Shown: positions 8,610-16,760 of the stretch, piece after piece
Position numbering within the stretch: the stretch's first letter is position 1
Layout: each line of letters starts with the position of its first letter
Assembly: GCA_013368795.1 (NCBI GenBank)
Contig: JABFXX010000581.1
Location: forward strand, 1 to 36,098
Reading direction: 5' to 3'
DNA from: Kofleriaceae bacterium
Lineage (GTDB): Bacteria > Myxococcota_A > Polyangia > Haliangiales > Haliangiaceae
Length of the DNA: 36,098 bases
The notes under the pieces: model-generated
What the model saw: the letters and a program-made list of their open reading frames with translations, nothing else
Databases searched by the model: none
Told to the model about the DNA's origin: nothing
Translations under genes and position numbers: made by a program

Positions 8610-8747
8610 GAGGGATGGCGGGTGTAGCGCAGCCGAATACGGCGTACAATCTTCTTCACGGGCCCAAGTGCGCGACCTCATTGCCCGGCGAGATCGTGCG
8701 TGTTAGAGATCGATGGGTCCGGGTCTCTGCCGGGCGAAGGATCCTCC
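8610..8747. promoter_or_regulatory. Divergent intergenic region with candidate promoters both ways
   Basis: 138 bases between the divergent phosphatase and coiled-coil genes. Rightward: TTGCCC at 8681-8686 with TTAGAG at 8703-8708 (16-base spacer), and a Shine-Dalgarno AAGGA ending at 8741, six bases before the ATG at 8748. Leftward: TTGTAC at 8649-8644 and TACACC at 8626-8621 (17-base spacer), which would give a very short leader before the ATG at 8609. These are eye-picked and weak matches. Confidence 0.35.
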
Positions 8748-9527
8748 ATGGCTCAGGGTGAGAAGCGCGAAAATTCTGTTTTGTTTTCTCTTCGAGAGCT
8801 CCGGCAAATCGAGGAGAACCGCGTCCAAGAAGAAGAGCACGCCGTTCGCAGCGCCGAAGAGGCTCGCATCCGTGCCAAAGAGGAAGCGGAGCGCAAGAAG
8901 CGCGAGGCCGAAGAGGCCAAGATCCGCGAGGAGCGCGAGCATCAGCGTCAGATCGAAGAGGCCCGCGTCGCCGCCGAGCGCGAAGCGCGGATGCGTGTCG
9001 AGTCCGCTGAGGCCGCCGAGCGCCAGCGCCATCAGGCCGCGCTCGAGCAGTCGCGCCTCCAGCAGGAGATGGAGCTGCGCCGCGCCGAGGTTGCCAAGAA
9101 GCGCCCGACGTGGATGCTCGCCGTCACCGGCATCGCGCTCGTCGCCGCCGTCGGTCTGATCTTCTTCGCGATCCAGCGCATGCGCGAGTCCGAGGAGTCC
9201 GACAGCCGCCGCAAGAAGGCGGAGGCCGAGGCCGCGCAGGCGGTCAAGGACGCGCAGGACGCCAAGGAGAAGCTCGAGAAGATCACGCGCGAGCTCGACG
9301 AGCTGGACACGAAGGTGTCTGCCGCGGTCACCGCGGTCGCCGACGCGCAGAACGACGCCGATCGCGCGGGCGCGAAGGCCAAGCTGATCGCGCTCCAGCG
9401 CGAGCAGGCCGAGATGAAGCAGCGCGCCGCTCAGGCGAAGGCCGCCGCCGAGCGCGCCGACCGCCTGAAGGGCGTGAAGATCAGCAAGGAGTGCATGGAC
9501 AACCCGCTCGCAAAGGGCTGTTCGTAA
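8748..9527 (+). CDS. Single-pass membrane protein with flanking coiled coils (paralogue A)
   Basis: 259 aa, not a family I can name. Residues 1-120 form a highly charged heptad-rich helix (many EEA/RAA/KREAEE units). KKRPTWMLAVTGIALVAAVG near residues 121-140 begins a single membrane span ending FFAIQRMR. Residues 145-245 form a second coiled coil, and the last residues hold two Cys (KECMDNPLAKGCS). The likely topology is N-terminal cytoplasmic helix, one span, periplasmic coiled coil, based on the positive residues before the span. The next gene is a paralogue with the same layout. A good Shine-Dalgarno (AAGGA) precedes the ATG; an in-frame GTG at 8700 is less likely. Terminated at 9548-9570. 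Confidence 0.85.
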   Translation: MAQGEKRENSVLFSLRELRQIEENRVQEEEHAVRSAEEARIRAKEEAERKKREAEEAKIREEREHQRQIEEARVAAEREARMRVESAEAAERQRHQAALEQSRLQQEMELRRAEVAKKRPTWMLAVTGIALVAAVGLIFFAIQRMRESEESDSRRKKAEAEAAQAVKDAQDAKEKLEKITRELDELDTKVSAAVTAVADAQNDADRAGAKAKLIALQREQAEMKQRAAQAKAAAERADRLKGVKISKECMDNPLAKGCS

Positions 9528-9547
9528 GCACGTAGTTGCTCGAACGG

Positions 9548-9570
9548 ACGGCGCCTACGGGCGCCGTTTT
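9548..9570 (+). terminator. Rho-independent terminator with UACG tetraloop
   Basis: Perfect 8-bp stem ACGGCGCC/GGCGCCGT (9548-9555 and 9560-9567) closed by a C(TACG)G loop, i.e. a UNCG-type tetraloop, followed by TTTTCGTTTTC. It lies 20 bases after the stop of paralogue A and before paralogue B, so the two paralogues are probably separate transcripts or B is read by readthrough. Confidence 0.85.
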
Positions 9571-9613
9571 CGTTTTCGGTGCAATCGTTGTCGGCTGGCC
9601 CTGTCTAGCCGGC

Positions 9614-10378
9614 ATGCGGATCGAGTCGTCCATCATCACGTCGCTCTCCGAGCTGCGCGCGATCGAGCAGCAACGTCTCGTCGAGGAGCGCTCCGCGATC
9701 GAGCGGCAGCGCCAGGCCGAAGCCGACGCGCGGCAAGCCCAGGAGCGAGCCCGGCGCGAGGCGGAAGAGGCGAGGGTCAGGGCGGAGCGCGAGGAGCTGA
9801 TGCGGCTCGAGATCGCGAGGGCGGAGGCGGAGCGCGAGGCGAGGCTTCGCGTCGAGGCGGCAGAGGCAGCGGAGCGCGCGCGGCTGCAGATCGCGCTCGA
9901 CCAGCAGCGGATGACCGAGGAGATGGAGCTGCGACGCGTCGAGGCGGCGAAGAAGCGGCCGACGTGGATGGTCGCGGTGACCGCGGTCGCGTGCATGGCA
10001 GCGGTCGGGCTCACGTGGTTCGCGATCGATCGCTCGAGCCGCATGGCCGATGCCGAGCGCGCGAAGGAGAATGCACTCGCGCTGGCGAAGCAGGCCGACG
10101 AGGAGAAGCACGAGGCGGCCAAGAAGGTCGGGATGCTCGAGCAGAACCTCGGGGAGCTCGACGCCCAGGTCACGAAGGCGCAGAAGGCCCTCACCGACGC
10201 GCAGAACGACGCCGACCGCAAGCGCGCCGCCGCCGAGCTTGTCGTCGCCAACCAGCGGAAGTGGGAGGCGAAGAAGGCCGCCGACGCCGCGAAGGCGGCG
10301 CTCGACAAGGAGATTCGCAACACGCCGATCGACGTGTCGAAGTGCACCGGCTCGCTCGGTTGCATGCCGTCGAAGTAG
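9614..10378 (+). CDS. Single-pass membrane protein with flanking coiled coils (paralogue B)
   Basis: 254 aa. Same architecture as the preceding gene: charged N-terminal coiled coil beginning SLSELRAIEQQRL (compare SLRELRQIEENRV in A), EMELRRVEAAKKRPTWM, one membrane span, second coiled coil with the shared string TDAQNDADR/ADAQNDADR, and a two-Cys tail (KCTGSLGCMPSK). A tandem duplication is clear. ATG at 9614 aligns with paralogue A; the longer in-frame reading from 9536 runs through the terminator hairpin and is rejected. No good Shine-Dalgarno is seen. Function unknown; the layout suggests an oligomeric membrane tether or spanning scaffold. Confidence 0.8.
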   Translation: MRIESSIITSLSELRAIEQQRLVEERSAIERQRQAEADARQAQERARREAEEARVRAEREELMRLEIARAEAEREARLRVEAAEAAERARLQIALDQQRMTEEMELRRVEAAKKRPTWMVAVTAVACMAAVGLTWFAIDRSSRMADAERAKENALALAKQADEEKHEAAKKVGMLEQNLGELDAQVTKAQKALTDAQNDADRKRAAAELVVANQRKWEAKKAADAAKAALDKEIRNTPIDVSKCTGSLGCMPSK

Positions 10379-10388
10379 TCGGCTCGTG

Positions 10389-10394
10389 TAGCAT
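10389..10394 (+). promoter_or_regulatory. TAGCAT -10-like box
   Basis: TAGCAT preceded by GTG (extended -10 look) ends eight bases before the ATG at 10403. A GAGGGAG stretch between box and ATG could be a ribosome site but would be at the very 5' end of a short leader. Confidence 0.4.
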
Positions 10395-10402
10395 CGAGGG
10401 AG

Positions 10403-12721
10403 ATGCGCTGGCTCGCGGTTGTCGTCGTTGCGATCCTCGTCCCGAACTGCCACTGCAGCACGAACAACGGCGGCACGCCCGATGCCGCGTTCGTGTGCAA
10501 TCCCGAGTGTCCTGCCGATCAGGTCTGTCGCTACGACGTCTGCATCGCGCCACCGACACCGTGCACGACGAACAGCGAGTGCCCCGGCGATCAGTACTGC
10601 GATACGTCGCGCAACGAGTGCCTGCCGTGGGGCGTCGGCCCCGGCGGCCAGAACGACAACATGTGCAAGCGCGACCCGGTGCCGGGCGTGTTCTTCCCCG
10701 GCGCGCAGTGCGAGTGGACCGGCCCGGCGGCGAACGACTTCGCCGACTCGAAGAACGTGCTCGCGACGCCGGTCGTCGCGACGTTCTACACGTTCGGCGA
10801 GTTCTCGGCGCCGTCGATCGTCTTCACGTCCTACAACTCGAACGACGGCGGCACCGATGCGTGCGCGAGCGCGACGCCCGCGTACTACGGCGTCGTTCGC
10901 ATCATCGACGGCCGCACGTGCGCGCCCCAGGCGACCATCTCGTCGCCGACGCTCGTGGCGTCCGCGTCGCTCGCCATCGCCGACCTCGGCGGCGCCGATG
11001 CCACGCCGGAGATCGTCGGTGCGCGCAGTAACGGCGGCCTCGTCGCGTGGACGCTGCGCCCGAGCGGCTGGGAGGTACTGTGGCAGACGACGTCGCAGTT
11101 CGCCGACGCGAATTGCGACTGGGCCGGGCCGTCGATCCACGACCTCGACGACGACGGCCTCCCCGAGGTGCTGTTCTACGGCAACGTCTACGACGGCGCG
11201 ACGGGCGCCGCGCTCGACGAGACGCTCGGCACCATCGACGATATCGGCGACGGCTACATCCCGGTCGCGGCAGACATCGACGGTGACGGCGCGGTCGAGC
11301 TCGTCACCGGCCGGATGATCTACGTCTGGAACAAGACGACGAAGAAGTGGGACACCAAGCAGGCGCTCGGCGGCTCGAACGGCTTCGTCGCGGTCGCCGA
11401 CTTCGGCACGTTCCCGGCGAGCGGCGCCGACGATCGCGCGACGCTCGACGGGATTGCCGAGATCGCGCTCATCTACAACGGCGTCGCCTCGGTGTACACG
11501 CGCGACAACCGCCTCGTGTTCACCGCGAACCTCCAGGGCGCGTCCCCGGGCCGCGGTGGGCCGCCGACGATCGCCGACTTCGACGGCGACGGCCGCGTCG
11601 AGTTCGCGTCGGCCGGCGCGATCACCTACAACGTGTTCGATCCCGACTGCAAAGGCACGCCCGACCCGCAGTTCTGCAAGTCGATGCGCACCGATGGCGT
11701 GCTGTGGACGCAGCCGTCGCAGGACGGCTCGTCGAACATGACCGGCTCGTCGGTGTTCGACTTCGACGGCGATGGCCGCGCCGAGGTCGTGTACGGCGAC
11801 GAGTGCTTCACGCGCGTCTACGACGGCGTCACCGGCCAGGTGGTGTACTCGCGCTATCGCACGTCGTGCACCTGGTACGAGAACCCGGTCATCGCGGACG
11901 TCGACGCGGACTACAACGCCGAGATCATCAGCACGTCGAACGACAACTGCTCGAACGTCACGTGCCCGACGCTCGATCCGATCTTCGACGGCGTGCAGTG
12001 TCTCGACGACTCCGACTGTCCGTCGGCGACCCAGTGCGGACGCGAGCAACCCGGCGACGCGCTCGGTCGTTGCCGCTGCAACACGACGCCGGAGTGCGGC
12101 GGCGACGGCTTCGTGTGCATGGATCCGATCGCGGGGCCCTCGGCCGCCGGCAAGGTCTGCCGCGCGTCGCATCCCGGCACGCGCATCCAGGGCATCCGCG
12201 TGCTCGCCGACGGCGTCGACCGCTGGGTGAACACCCGCGGGATCTGGAACCAGCACGCGTACAGCGTCACGAACGTCGACGAGAGCGGCAAGGTGCCGCG
12301 GACGAGCCAGTGGGCTGCCAACTGGACGCAGCCCGGGCTCAACAACTTCCGCCAGAACGCGCCCGGCGAGGGCCAGACCGCCGGCGCGATTCCGGACCTC
12401 ACCGTCAAGCAGGCGAAGGTCACGTGCGAGGCGAGCGGCGGCGCGACGATCACCGCCGACGTGTGCAACCGCGGCACCGAGCCCGTCGCGCGCGGCGTGC
12501 CGGTCGCGATCTACACGGCGGGGCCGCCGCGCACCGTCGCGTGCACCGCGCAGACGACGCAGCGTATCGATCCGGGGAACTGCGCGGCGGTATCGTGCGC
12601 GTGGACGGCGGGCAACGGCGACGGTGTCGTCGTCGTCGACGACCGTGGCGACTCGACCGGACTCGCACTCGAGTGTCGCGAGGACAACAACGAGCTCGCG
12701 GTCACCGTCGCGTGCCCCTGA
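10403..12721 (+). CDS. Large FG-GAP/VCBS surface protein with Cys-rich N-terminus and CARDB-like C-terminus
   Basis: 772 aa, exported. The signal MRWLAVVVVAILV is followed by CHCS; the residue before the first Cys is Asn, so lipidation is doubtful. Residues about 30-75 are Cys-rich (CNPECPADQVCRYDVC, CTTNSECPGDQYC), and another such knot lies near residues 530-585. The centre holds FG-GAP/VCBS calcium-binding repeats: DLDDDGLPEVLFYG, DIDGDGAVELVTG, DFDGDGRVEFASAG, DFDGDGRAEVVYGD, which should fold as a beta-propeller. The last 110 residues (DLTVKQAKVTCEASGGATI onward, ending CREDNNELAVTVACP) look like a CARDB adhesion module. Likely cell-surface or secreted. It overlaps the next gene, a second FG-GAP protein, by 10 bases. 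Confidence 0.9.
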   Translation: MRWLAVVVVAILVPNCHCSTNNGGTPDAAFVCNPECPADQVCRYDVCIAPPTPCTTNSECPGDQYCDTSRNECLPWGVGPGGQNDNMCKRDPVPGVFFPGAQCEWTGPAANDFADSKNVLATPVVATFYTFGEFSAPSIVFTSYNSNDGGTDACASATPAYYGVVRIIDGRTCAPQATISSPTLVASASLAIADLGGADATPEIVGARSNGGLVAWTLRPSGWEVLWQTTSQFADANCDWAGPSIHDLDDDGLPEVLFYGNVYDGATGAALDETLGTIDDIGDGYIPVAADIDGDGAVELVTGRMIYVWNKTTKKWDTKQALGGSNGFVAVADFGTFPASGADDRATLDGIAEIALIYNGVASVYTRDNRLVFTANLQGASPGRGGPPTIADFDGDGRVEFASAGAITYNVFDPDCKGTPDPQFCKSMRTDGVLWTQPSQDGSSNMTGSSVFDFDGDGRAEVVYGDECFTRVYDGVTGQVVYSRYRTSCTWYENPVIADVDADYNAEIISTSNDNCSNVTCPTLDPIFDGVQCLDDSDCPSATQCGREQPGDALGRCRCNTTPECGGDGFVCMDPIAGPSAAGKVCRASHPGTRIQGIRVLADGVDRWVNTRGIWNQHAYSVTNVDESGKVPRTSQWAANWTQPGLNNFRQNAPGEGQTAGAIPDLTVKQAKVTCEASGGATITADVCNRGTEPVARGVPVAIYTAGPPRTVACTAQTTQRIDPGNCAAVSCAWTAGNGDGVVVVDDRGDSTGLALECREDNNELAVTVACP

Positions 12722-13794
12722 GCCGCGCAGCGCTGGTCGGCCTCGCCGCATGCACCGGATGCTTCGGCGACGATGACGAGCTGCGCCTGTGGCCGCCGCC
12801 GCGCGGGATCACCGTGCAGGCGGTCGCCGCGGGCGATCTCGACGGCGATGACACGACCGACCTCGTCGTGTTCGGCGCGGATACCCCGCCGCGGACCGGC
12901 GTGTACCTGATCGCAGGCCGCGATATCGCGACGGGAAGCGGCCGGCCGATCCGGACCTACTCGACGTTCGTGCCGCGCGAGCTCGGGATCCCGACGGCGG
13001 CGACGATCGCTTCAGGGCAGGTCTTCGCGGCAACCGAGGAGACCAGCATCCAGCTCGCGAGCTTCGACGCGATGCTCGCCGAGAAGCACGCGTGGTCGAC
13101 CGGGGTCACGCCGGACCGGCTCTTCGTGCAGACAGTCGACCTCGGGGAGCTGCGCGTCGTCGCGGGCAACGAGTCCATGATCTTCCACACGTCGCTCGAC
13201 CTCGCCGACCCGCGCGGGCTGGACGCGCCTTCCGGCAACTGGCTCCAGGCGCGACTCGTGACCTCGTATGCCGAGGGACCGGATCACATCGTCGTCGTCG
13301 CGACCGAGACCGAGATCGTCCGCGCACGCTTCGCTGACCCTCTCGCGTGGACCGAGGTGCGCCAGGGACCCGCGTGGTTCGGCCAGACCGCGGTCGACCT
13401 CGACGGCGACGGCCGCGCCGAGATCGTCGGCTTCGATCCGATGACGAGCTCGGTGTGCGCGATCGATCCGGGCGCGAGCACATCTGCCTCGTGTCTGCAC
13501 GTGAACGATGCGACCGCCGACACCGAGGTCACGATCATCGCGGGCACGAACCTCACGTCGAACCCGGGGCTCGACATCCTGATCGCGCAGGCCAACGGTG
13601 GGGAGACGTCCTTCACGCTCGTCGAGGACTACAGCTACACGCCGGGCGCACTGACGGCCGCGATGACCCGCAGCGTCCCCGTCATCGGCCCCGCGCACGG
13701 CCGCACGGTGGCCGTGACGAGCCCCGGACGCCCCAACACCGTGCTCGTGTTCGGAACCGACGGTGCGATCAGCTGCGTGCTTGGCCCCTGCTGA
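12712..13794 (+). CDS. FG-GAP repeat lipoprotein
   Basis: 360 aa. GTG at 12712 lies inside the end of the preceding gene; the resulting N-terminus (PLSRAALVGLAAC) ends in a lipobox LAAC with Cys14. FG-GAP/VCBS-type units are visible: AAGDLDGDDTTDLVVFG and DLDGDGRAEIVGFD, plus ILIAQANGG-type strands, consistent with a beta-propeller. The arrangement with the upstream FG-GAP protein suggests joint surface display or complex formation; that is inference. No Cys-rich knot and no CARDB module. Function unknown. Confidence 0.82.
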   Translation: MPLSRAALVGLAACTGCFGDDDELRLWPPPRGITVQAVAAGDLDGDDTTDLVVFGADTPPRTGVYLIAGRDIATGSGRPIRTYSTFVPRELGIPTAATIASGQVFAATEETSIQLASFDAMLAEKHAWSTGVTPDRLFVQTVDLGELRVVAGNESMIFHTSLDLADPRGLDAPSGNWLQARLVTSYAEGPDHIVVVATETEIVRARFADPLAWTEVRQGPAWFGQTAVDLDGDGRAEIVGFDPMTSSVCAIDPGASTSASCLHVNDATADTEVTIIAGTNLTSNPGLDILIAQANGGETSFTLVEDYSYTPGALTAAMTRSVPVIGPAHGRTVAVTSPGRPNTVLVFGTDGAISCVLGPC

Positions 13795-13889
13795 GCTGTG
13801 CGAGTGCGGCCGATGCGCACGATGACCGTACCGAAACAGCGATGGTTCGCACGGTTGCCCGGGCACGTACCTTGCGATGCCTACTCGGT

Positions 13890-15296
13890 ATGCGGCGGCG
13901 TGCGCTCGCAAGTCTCGGAAGTCTCGTCGCACTGCTCGGCGTGACAGGAGAGCGCACGGCGATCGCGCAACCACCGCCAGAGCTGTCACCGTACCGGCCC
14001 GCAATCACCGATCCCGAGGACCTGCCGGTGAAGAAGAAGAGCTACTTCGTCCCGGCGGCGGAGATCCTGCTGCTCAACCTCTCGATGATCACCGGCGCTC
14101 GGATCGCTCAGATGCACTGGGGGCAGAGCGACCTCTCGACGATCCGGCGCAACTTGACCACGATGTGGGAGCTCGACGACGACGCGTTCTCGACGAACCA
14201 GCTCGGCCATCCGTTCGGCGGCGCGCTGCTGTTCTCGACCGCGCGCTCGACCGGTCATGGGTTCTTCGTCTCCGGTCTTTACGCGCTCGCCGGCAGCACC
14301 ATGTGGGAGGTGTTCCTCGAGAACGAGATCCCGTCGATCAACGATCAGATCACGACCCCGATCGGCGGCATGTTCATCGGCGAGGCGATGCATCGCTTCG
14401 GCCGCGCGCTCCTCTATCGGAGCTACGGTCGACGAAGCTGGCCTCGCAAGCTTGCTGCGTCGCTCGTCGATCCGGTCGGCGCGGTCAATCGCGCATGGTG
14501 GGGCGACGCGTGGGCCAAGACGATCCCACCGAACGTGAACGCGTACTTCGGCGCCGGATTCCAGCAGCCAACGACGGTGCTCGGCAATCACGGCGGCCCT
14601 GGTCAGCTCCACCTCGAGGTCTACGTCGAGCACGGCCTCGCCGGCGACCGCGCGTTCCAGCCTCGACGGCCGCTCGATCACTTCGTGTTCCAGGCGGCGA
14701 TCAACATCGTGCCGAGCAACGTCGAGGGCCTGCTCTACGTGCGCGGCATGCTGCTCGGCACCGGGATGTTCGGCGACCGCGTACGCGGGATGGCGGGGCT
14801 ATTCGGGGCGTACGACTACAACAACAACGACTTCACCCGCGCGAGCATGCTCGGCGTCGGTCCGGGCACGATGGCCGAGCTCCGCATCACGCCTCGCGGA
14901 TACCTGAACGGCACGATCGCCGCCTATGGCGTGCCGTATGGCTCCGCCGGCGGTGTCAACGAGACTGTTGGACCGATGCGCGACCATCACGATGGCCCCG
15001 GGCTCGCGCAACTCGTCGAGGTCAAGGGCGGCGTCCGCGGCCTGTTCTCGCTGCGCCTGACGACGCGCGCGTATCAGATCGCCGGCCGGCTCGTGAACGA
15101 TCACGCGAACGAGCTCGTCGTCAACTCGACCGCCGCTGCGCGCGTGAACTTCACGCCGAATCAGGGCATCGGTGTCGAGGGCACGTGGGCGTATCGGCAT
15201 GCGAGTTTTGCCGATGCGGCAATGAACCCGACCGACCGTACGGCGGATTTCAGGTTGTTCTATGCGTTAACCACCGACGAGGTTCTCGGGCGATAG
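13890..15296 (+). CDS. DUF3943 domain exported protein
   Basis: 468 aa. The N-terminus MRRRALASLGSLVALLGV with TAIAQ is a plausible signal peptide cleaved near residue 29. The DUF3943 hallmark is present at residues about 95-155: DDDAFSTNQLGHPFGGALL, STARSTGHGF, GSTMWEVFLENEIPSINDQI, TTPIGGMFIGE. The rest reads like an outer-membrane beta-barrel with alternating strands. The family is known from envelopes of many Gram-negatives but has no firm role. ATG at 13842, in frame, would add 16 basic residues before the signal; ATG at 13890 is preferred because it starts at the signal. The 95 bases before it hold no clear ribosome site; TACCTT at 13868-13873 may be a -10. Confidence 0.85.
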   Translation: MRRRALASLGSLVALLGVTGERTAIAQPPPELSPYRPAITDPEDLPVKKKSYFVPAAEILLLNLSMITGARIAQMHWGQSDLSTIRRNLTTMWELDDDAFSTNQLGHPFGGALLFSTARSTGHGFFVSGLYALAGSTMWEVFLENEIPSINDQITTPIGGMFIGEAMHRFGRALLYRSYGRRSWPRKLAASLVDPVGAVNRAWWGDAWAKTIPPNVNAYFGAGFQQPTTVLGNHGGPGQLHLEVYVEHGLAGDRAFQPRRPLDHFVFQAAINIVPSNVEGLLYVRGMLLGTGMFGDRVRGMAGLFGAYDYNNNDFTRASMLGVGPGTMAELRITPRGYLNGTIAAYGVPYGSAGGVNETVGPMRDHHDGPGLAQLVEVKGGVRGLFSLRLTTRAYQIAGRLVNDHANELVVNSTAAARVNFTPNQGIGVEGTWAYRHASFADAAMNPTDRTADFRLFYALTTDEVLGR

Positions 15297-15346
15297 CGGG
15301 CAGGGCGCGGCAACGATCTTCTGATGAGCAACGCGCACGCGCGCGC

Positions 15347-15352
15347 TACGCT
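15347..15352 (+). promoter_or_regulatory. TACGCT -10-like box
   Basis: TACGCT ends 11 bases before the ATG at 15364, in a 67-base gap. Part of the window-wide TA(G/C)NNT pattern. No Shine-Dalgarno is seen before the ATG. Confidence 0.35.
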
Positions 15353-15363
15353 CTGCTACCTCG

Positions 15364-15870
15364 ATGCGCGCGCTCACGAGCATGATCCTGGGTGGGATCG
15401 TCGCTGCGGCAACGCCGGCACGTGCCGACGATGCGCTGGCGGCGAGGGTGACCCCCGAGAAGCCATTCAGTCGTCACCTCATCTACGGCGAGCTGATGGG
15501 CAAAGGCGGTCTCTACGGCGTCGGCTACGAGTATCAGATGGCGCCGCGTCTCTCGGTCGGTGGCGCCGCATCGTTCGCGATCATCCGCGAGCAGCAGGTG
15601 ACGACGGTCTCGCCGTACCTGCACGCGAACTTGCTCCAGGGTAAGCGCAACGCGCTGTTCACGGAGGTCGGCGCGATCCTCGCGCATTCGCACCTCCCGT
15701 CGCCGGTCGCCGGTTGGGACGGCATGAGCGACACGGGCAGCGGAGGGTTCGTGACGTTCGGCTGGGAGCGCGGGACGCGGCACTTCGTATTGCGTGCGAG
15801 CGGCGGCGTTGTCTACGGCGAGGGAGGCTTCGGCCCGATGGCCGGCTTCGCGATCGGAGTGCGGCCGTGA
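15364..15870 (+). CDS. Small outer-membrane beta-barrel-like protein
   Basis: 168 aa. Signal peptide MRALTSMILGGIVAAATPARA with cleavage before DDAL. The mature part alternates short amphipathic strands with Gly and Tyr/Phe (LIYGELMGKGGLYGVGYEYQM, FVTFGWERGTRHFVLRASGG, MAGFAIGVRP), typical of an eight-strand barrel. Its TGA overlaps the GTG start of the following secreted nuclease-fold lipoprotein (GTGA), so the two are coupled and may work at the same site in the envelope. Specific function unknown. Confidence 0.75.
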   Translation: MRALTSMILGGIVAAATPARADDALAARVTPEKPFSRHLIYGELMGKGGLYGVGYEYQMAPRLSVGGAASFAIIREQQVTTVSPYLHANLLQGKRNALFTEVGAILAHSHLPSPVAGWDGMSDTGSGGFVTFGWERGTRHFVLRASGGVVYGEGGFGPMAGFAIGVRP

Positions 15871-16760
15871 GGGCGCTCGTCCTGCTCGCCGCGTTCGGTG
15901 GTTGCGTCGACATCGCCGATCAGGGCACGCCCTGGGAGGACGCGTCGACGATGACCGGGCCGATGGCGCCCGAGCTCGGTCCCGCGCCATCGCGGCGCGC
16001 CGAGCCCGGCTGCAAGCTCCGCATCGCGTCGTGGAACGTCCACAAGGTTCCCGATGCGGCCGACCTCGTCGCGCACCTGAAGATACCGTCGGCGATCGCC
16101 GATGCCGACGTGATCCTCATGCAGGAGTCGTCGGCGTATGCCGGCGAGCCGATGTCGCGCAGCGCGCAGATCGCGGAGGCGGTCGGCATGACGTGGGCGC
16201 ATCAGCCGGTCCGCGATCTCGGCGATGGCGGCGTTCAGGGCAACGCGATCCTGTCGCGGTTCCCGCTCGAGAACGTCGCGGTCAAGAAGCTGCCGTACAT
16301 CGAGCAGCCGTATCACGCACAGCCGCGTGGCGCGATCGCGGCGGATGTTGTCGTCGGTGACAAGCGCGTGCGCGTCGTCAGCGTCCACCTCGATGTCCGC
16401 ATCAGCATCACCGACCGCGTGCGCCAGCTCGATCCGGCGGTCATCGACCTCGACGAGCGCGCGGTGATCGGCGGCGACTTCAACACCGCGCCGTGGACGT
16501 GGGTCGAGGCGCTCGTCCCGCTGACCAGCTCGGAGGCCGTCATCGGCATGAAGCAGGCGGAGCTGCTCGACGACTACATGAAGTCGCGCGACTTCACCGG
16601 CAACATTCCCGCCGACGCGAACACGTTCCAGGTGCCGGGCTTCGGCATGCGCCTCGATAACCTGTACTCGCGCGCGATGCCCGTCACCGCGTCGGGCGTC
16701 GAGCATCTCGATGGTTCAGATCACTGGCCGATCTGGATCGACCTCGACCTCTGCAACTAG
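15867..16760 (+). CDS. Secreted endonuclease/exonuclease/phosphatase-fold lipoprotein
   Basis: 297 aa. GTG start overlapping the previous TGA. The short signal VRALVLLAAFGGC ends in a lipobox-like FGGC with Cys13. The rest is the DNase I/EEP metal-dependent fold: RIASWNVHK near residue 53, LMQESSAY with the metal-binding Glu, GNAILSRFPL, VSVHLD, VIGGDFNTAPW with the catalytic Asp-Phe-Asn, and the terminal GSDHWPIW with the Asp-His pair. All catalytic elements appear intact, so an enzyme acting on extracellular nucleic acid, phosphoinositide-like or other phosphodiester substrates is likely; the substrate cannot be chosen from sequence. Its stop shares CTAG with the opposing gene. Confidence 0.88.
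   Translation: MRALVLLAAFGGCVDIADQGTPWEDASTMTGPMAPELGPAPSRRAEPGCKLRIASWNVHKVPDAADLVAHLKIPSAIADADVILMQESSAYAGEPMSRSAQIAEAVGMTWAHQPVRDLGDGGVQGNAILSRFPLENVAVKKLPYIEQPYHAQPRGAIAADVVVGDKRVRVVSVHLDVRISITDRVRQLDPAVIDLDERAVIGGDFNTAPWTWVEALVPLTSSEAVIGMKQAELLDDYMKSRDFTGNIPADANTFQVPGFGMRLDNLYSRAMPVTASGVEHLDGSDHWPIWIDLDLCN

Noticed and set aside
11347-12711. 455-residue N-terminal extension of the second FG-GAP gene
   Set aside because: It overlaps the first FG-GAP gene in another frame and is Arg-rich; the GTG at 12712 gives a proper lipoprotein signal.
9605-12751. 1048-codon open frame on the minus strand opposite the coiled-coil and FG-GAP genes
   Set aside because: Long antisense frames are expected at this GC content. 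The translation is Arg/Ala/Asp-rich low complexity with no domain, while the plus strand has clear motifs.
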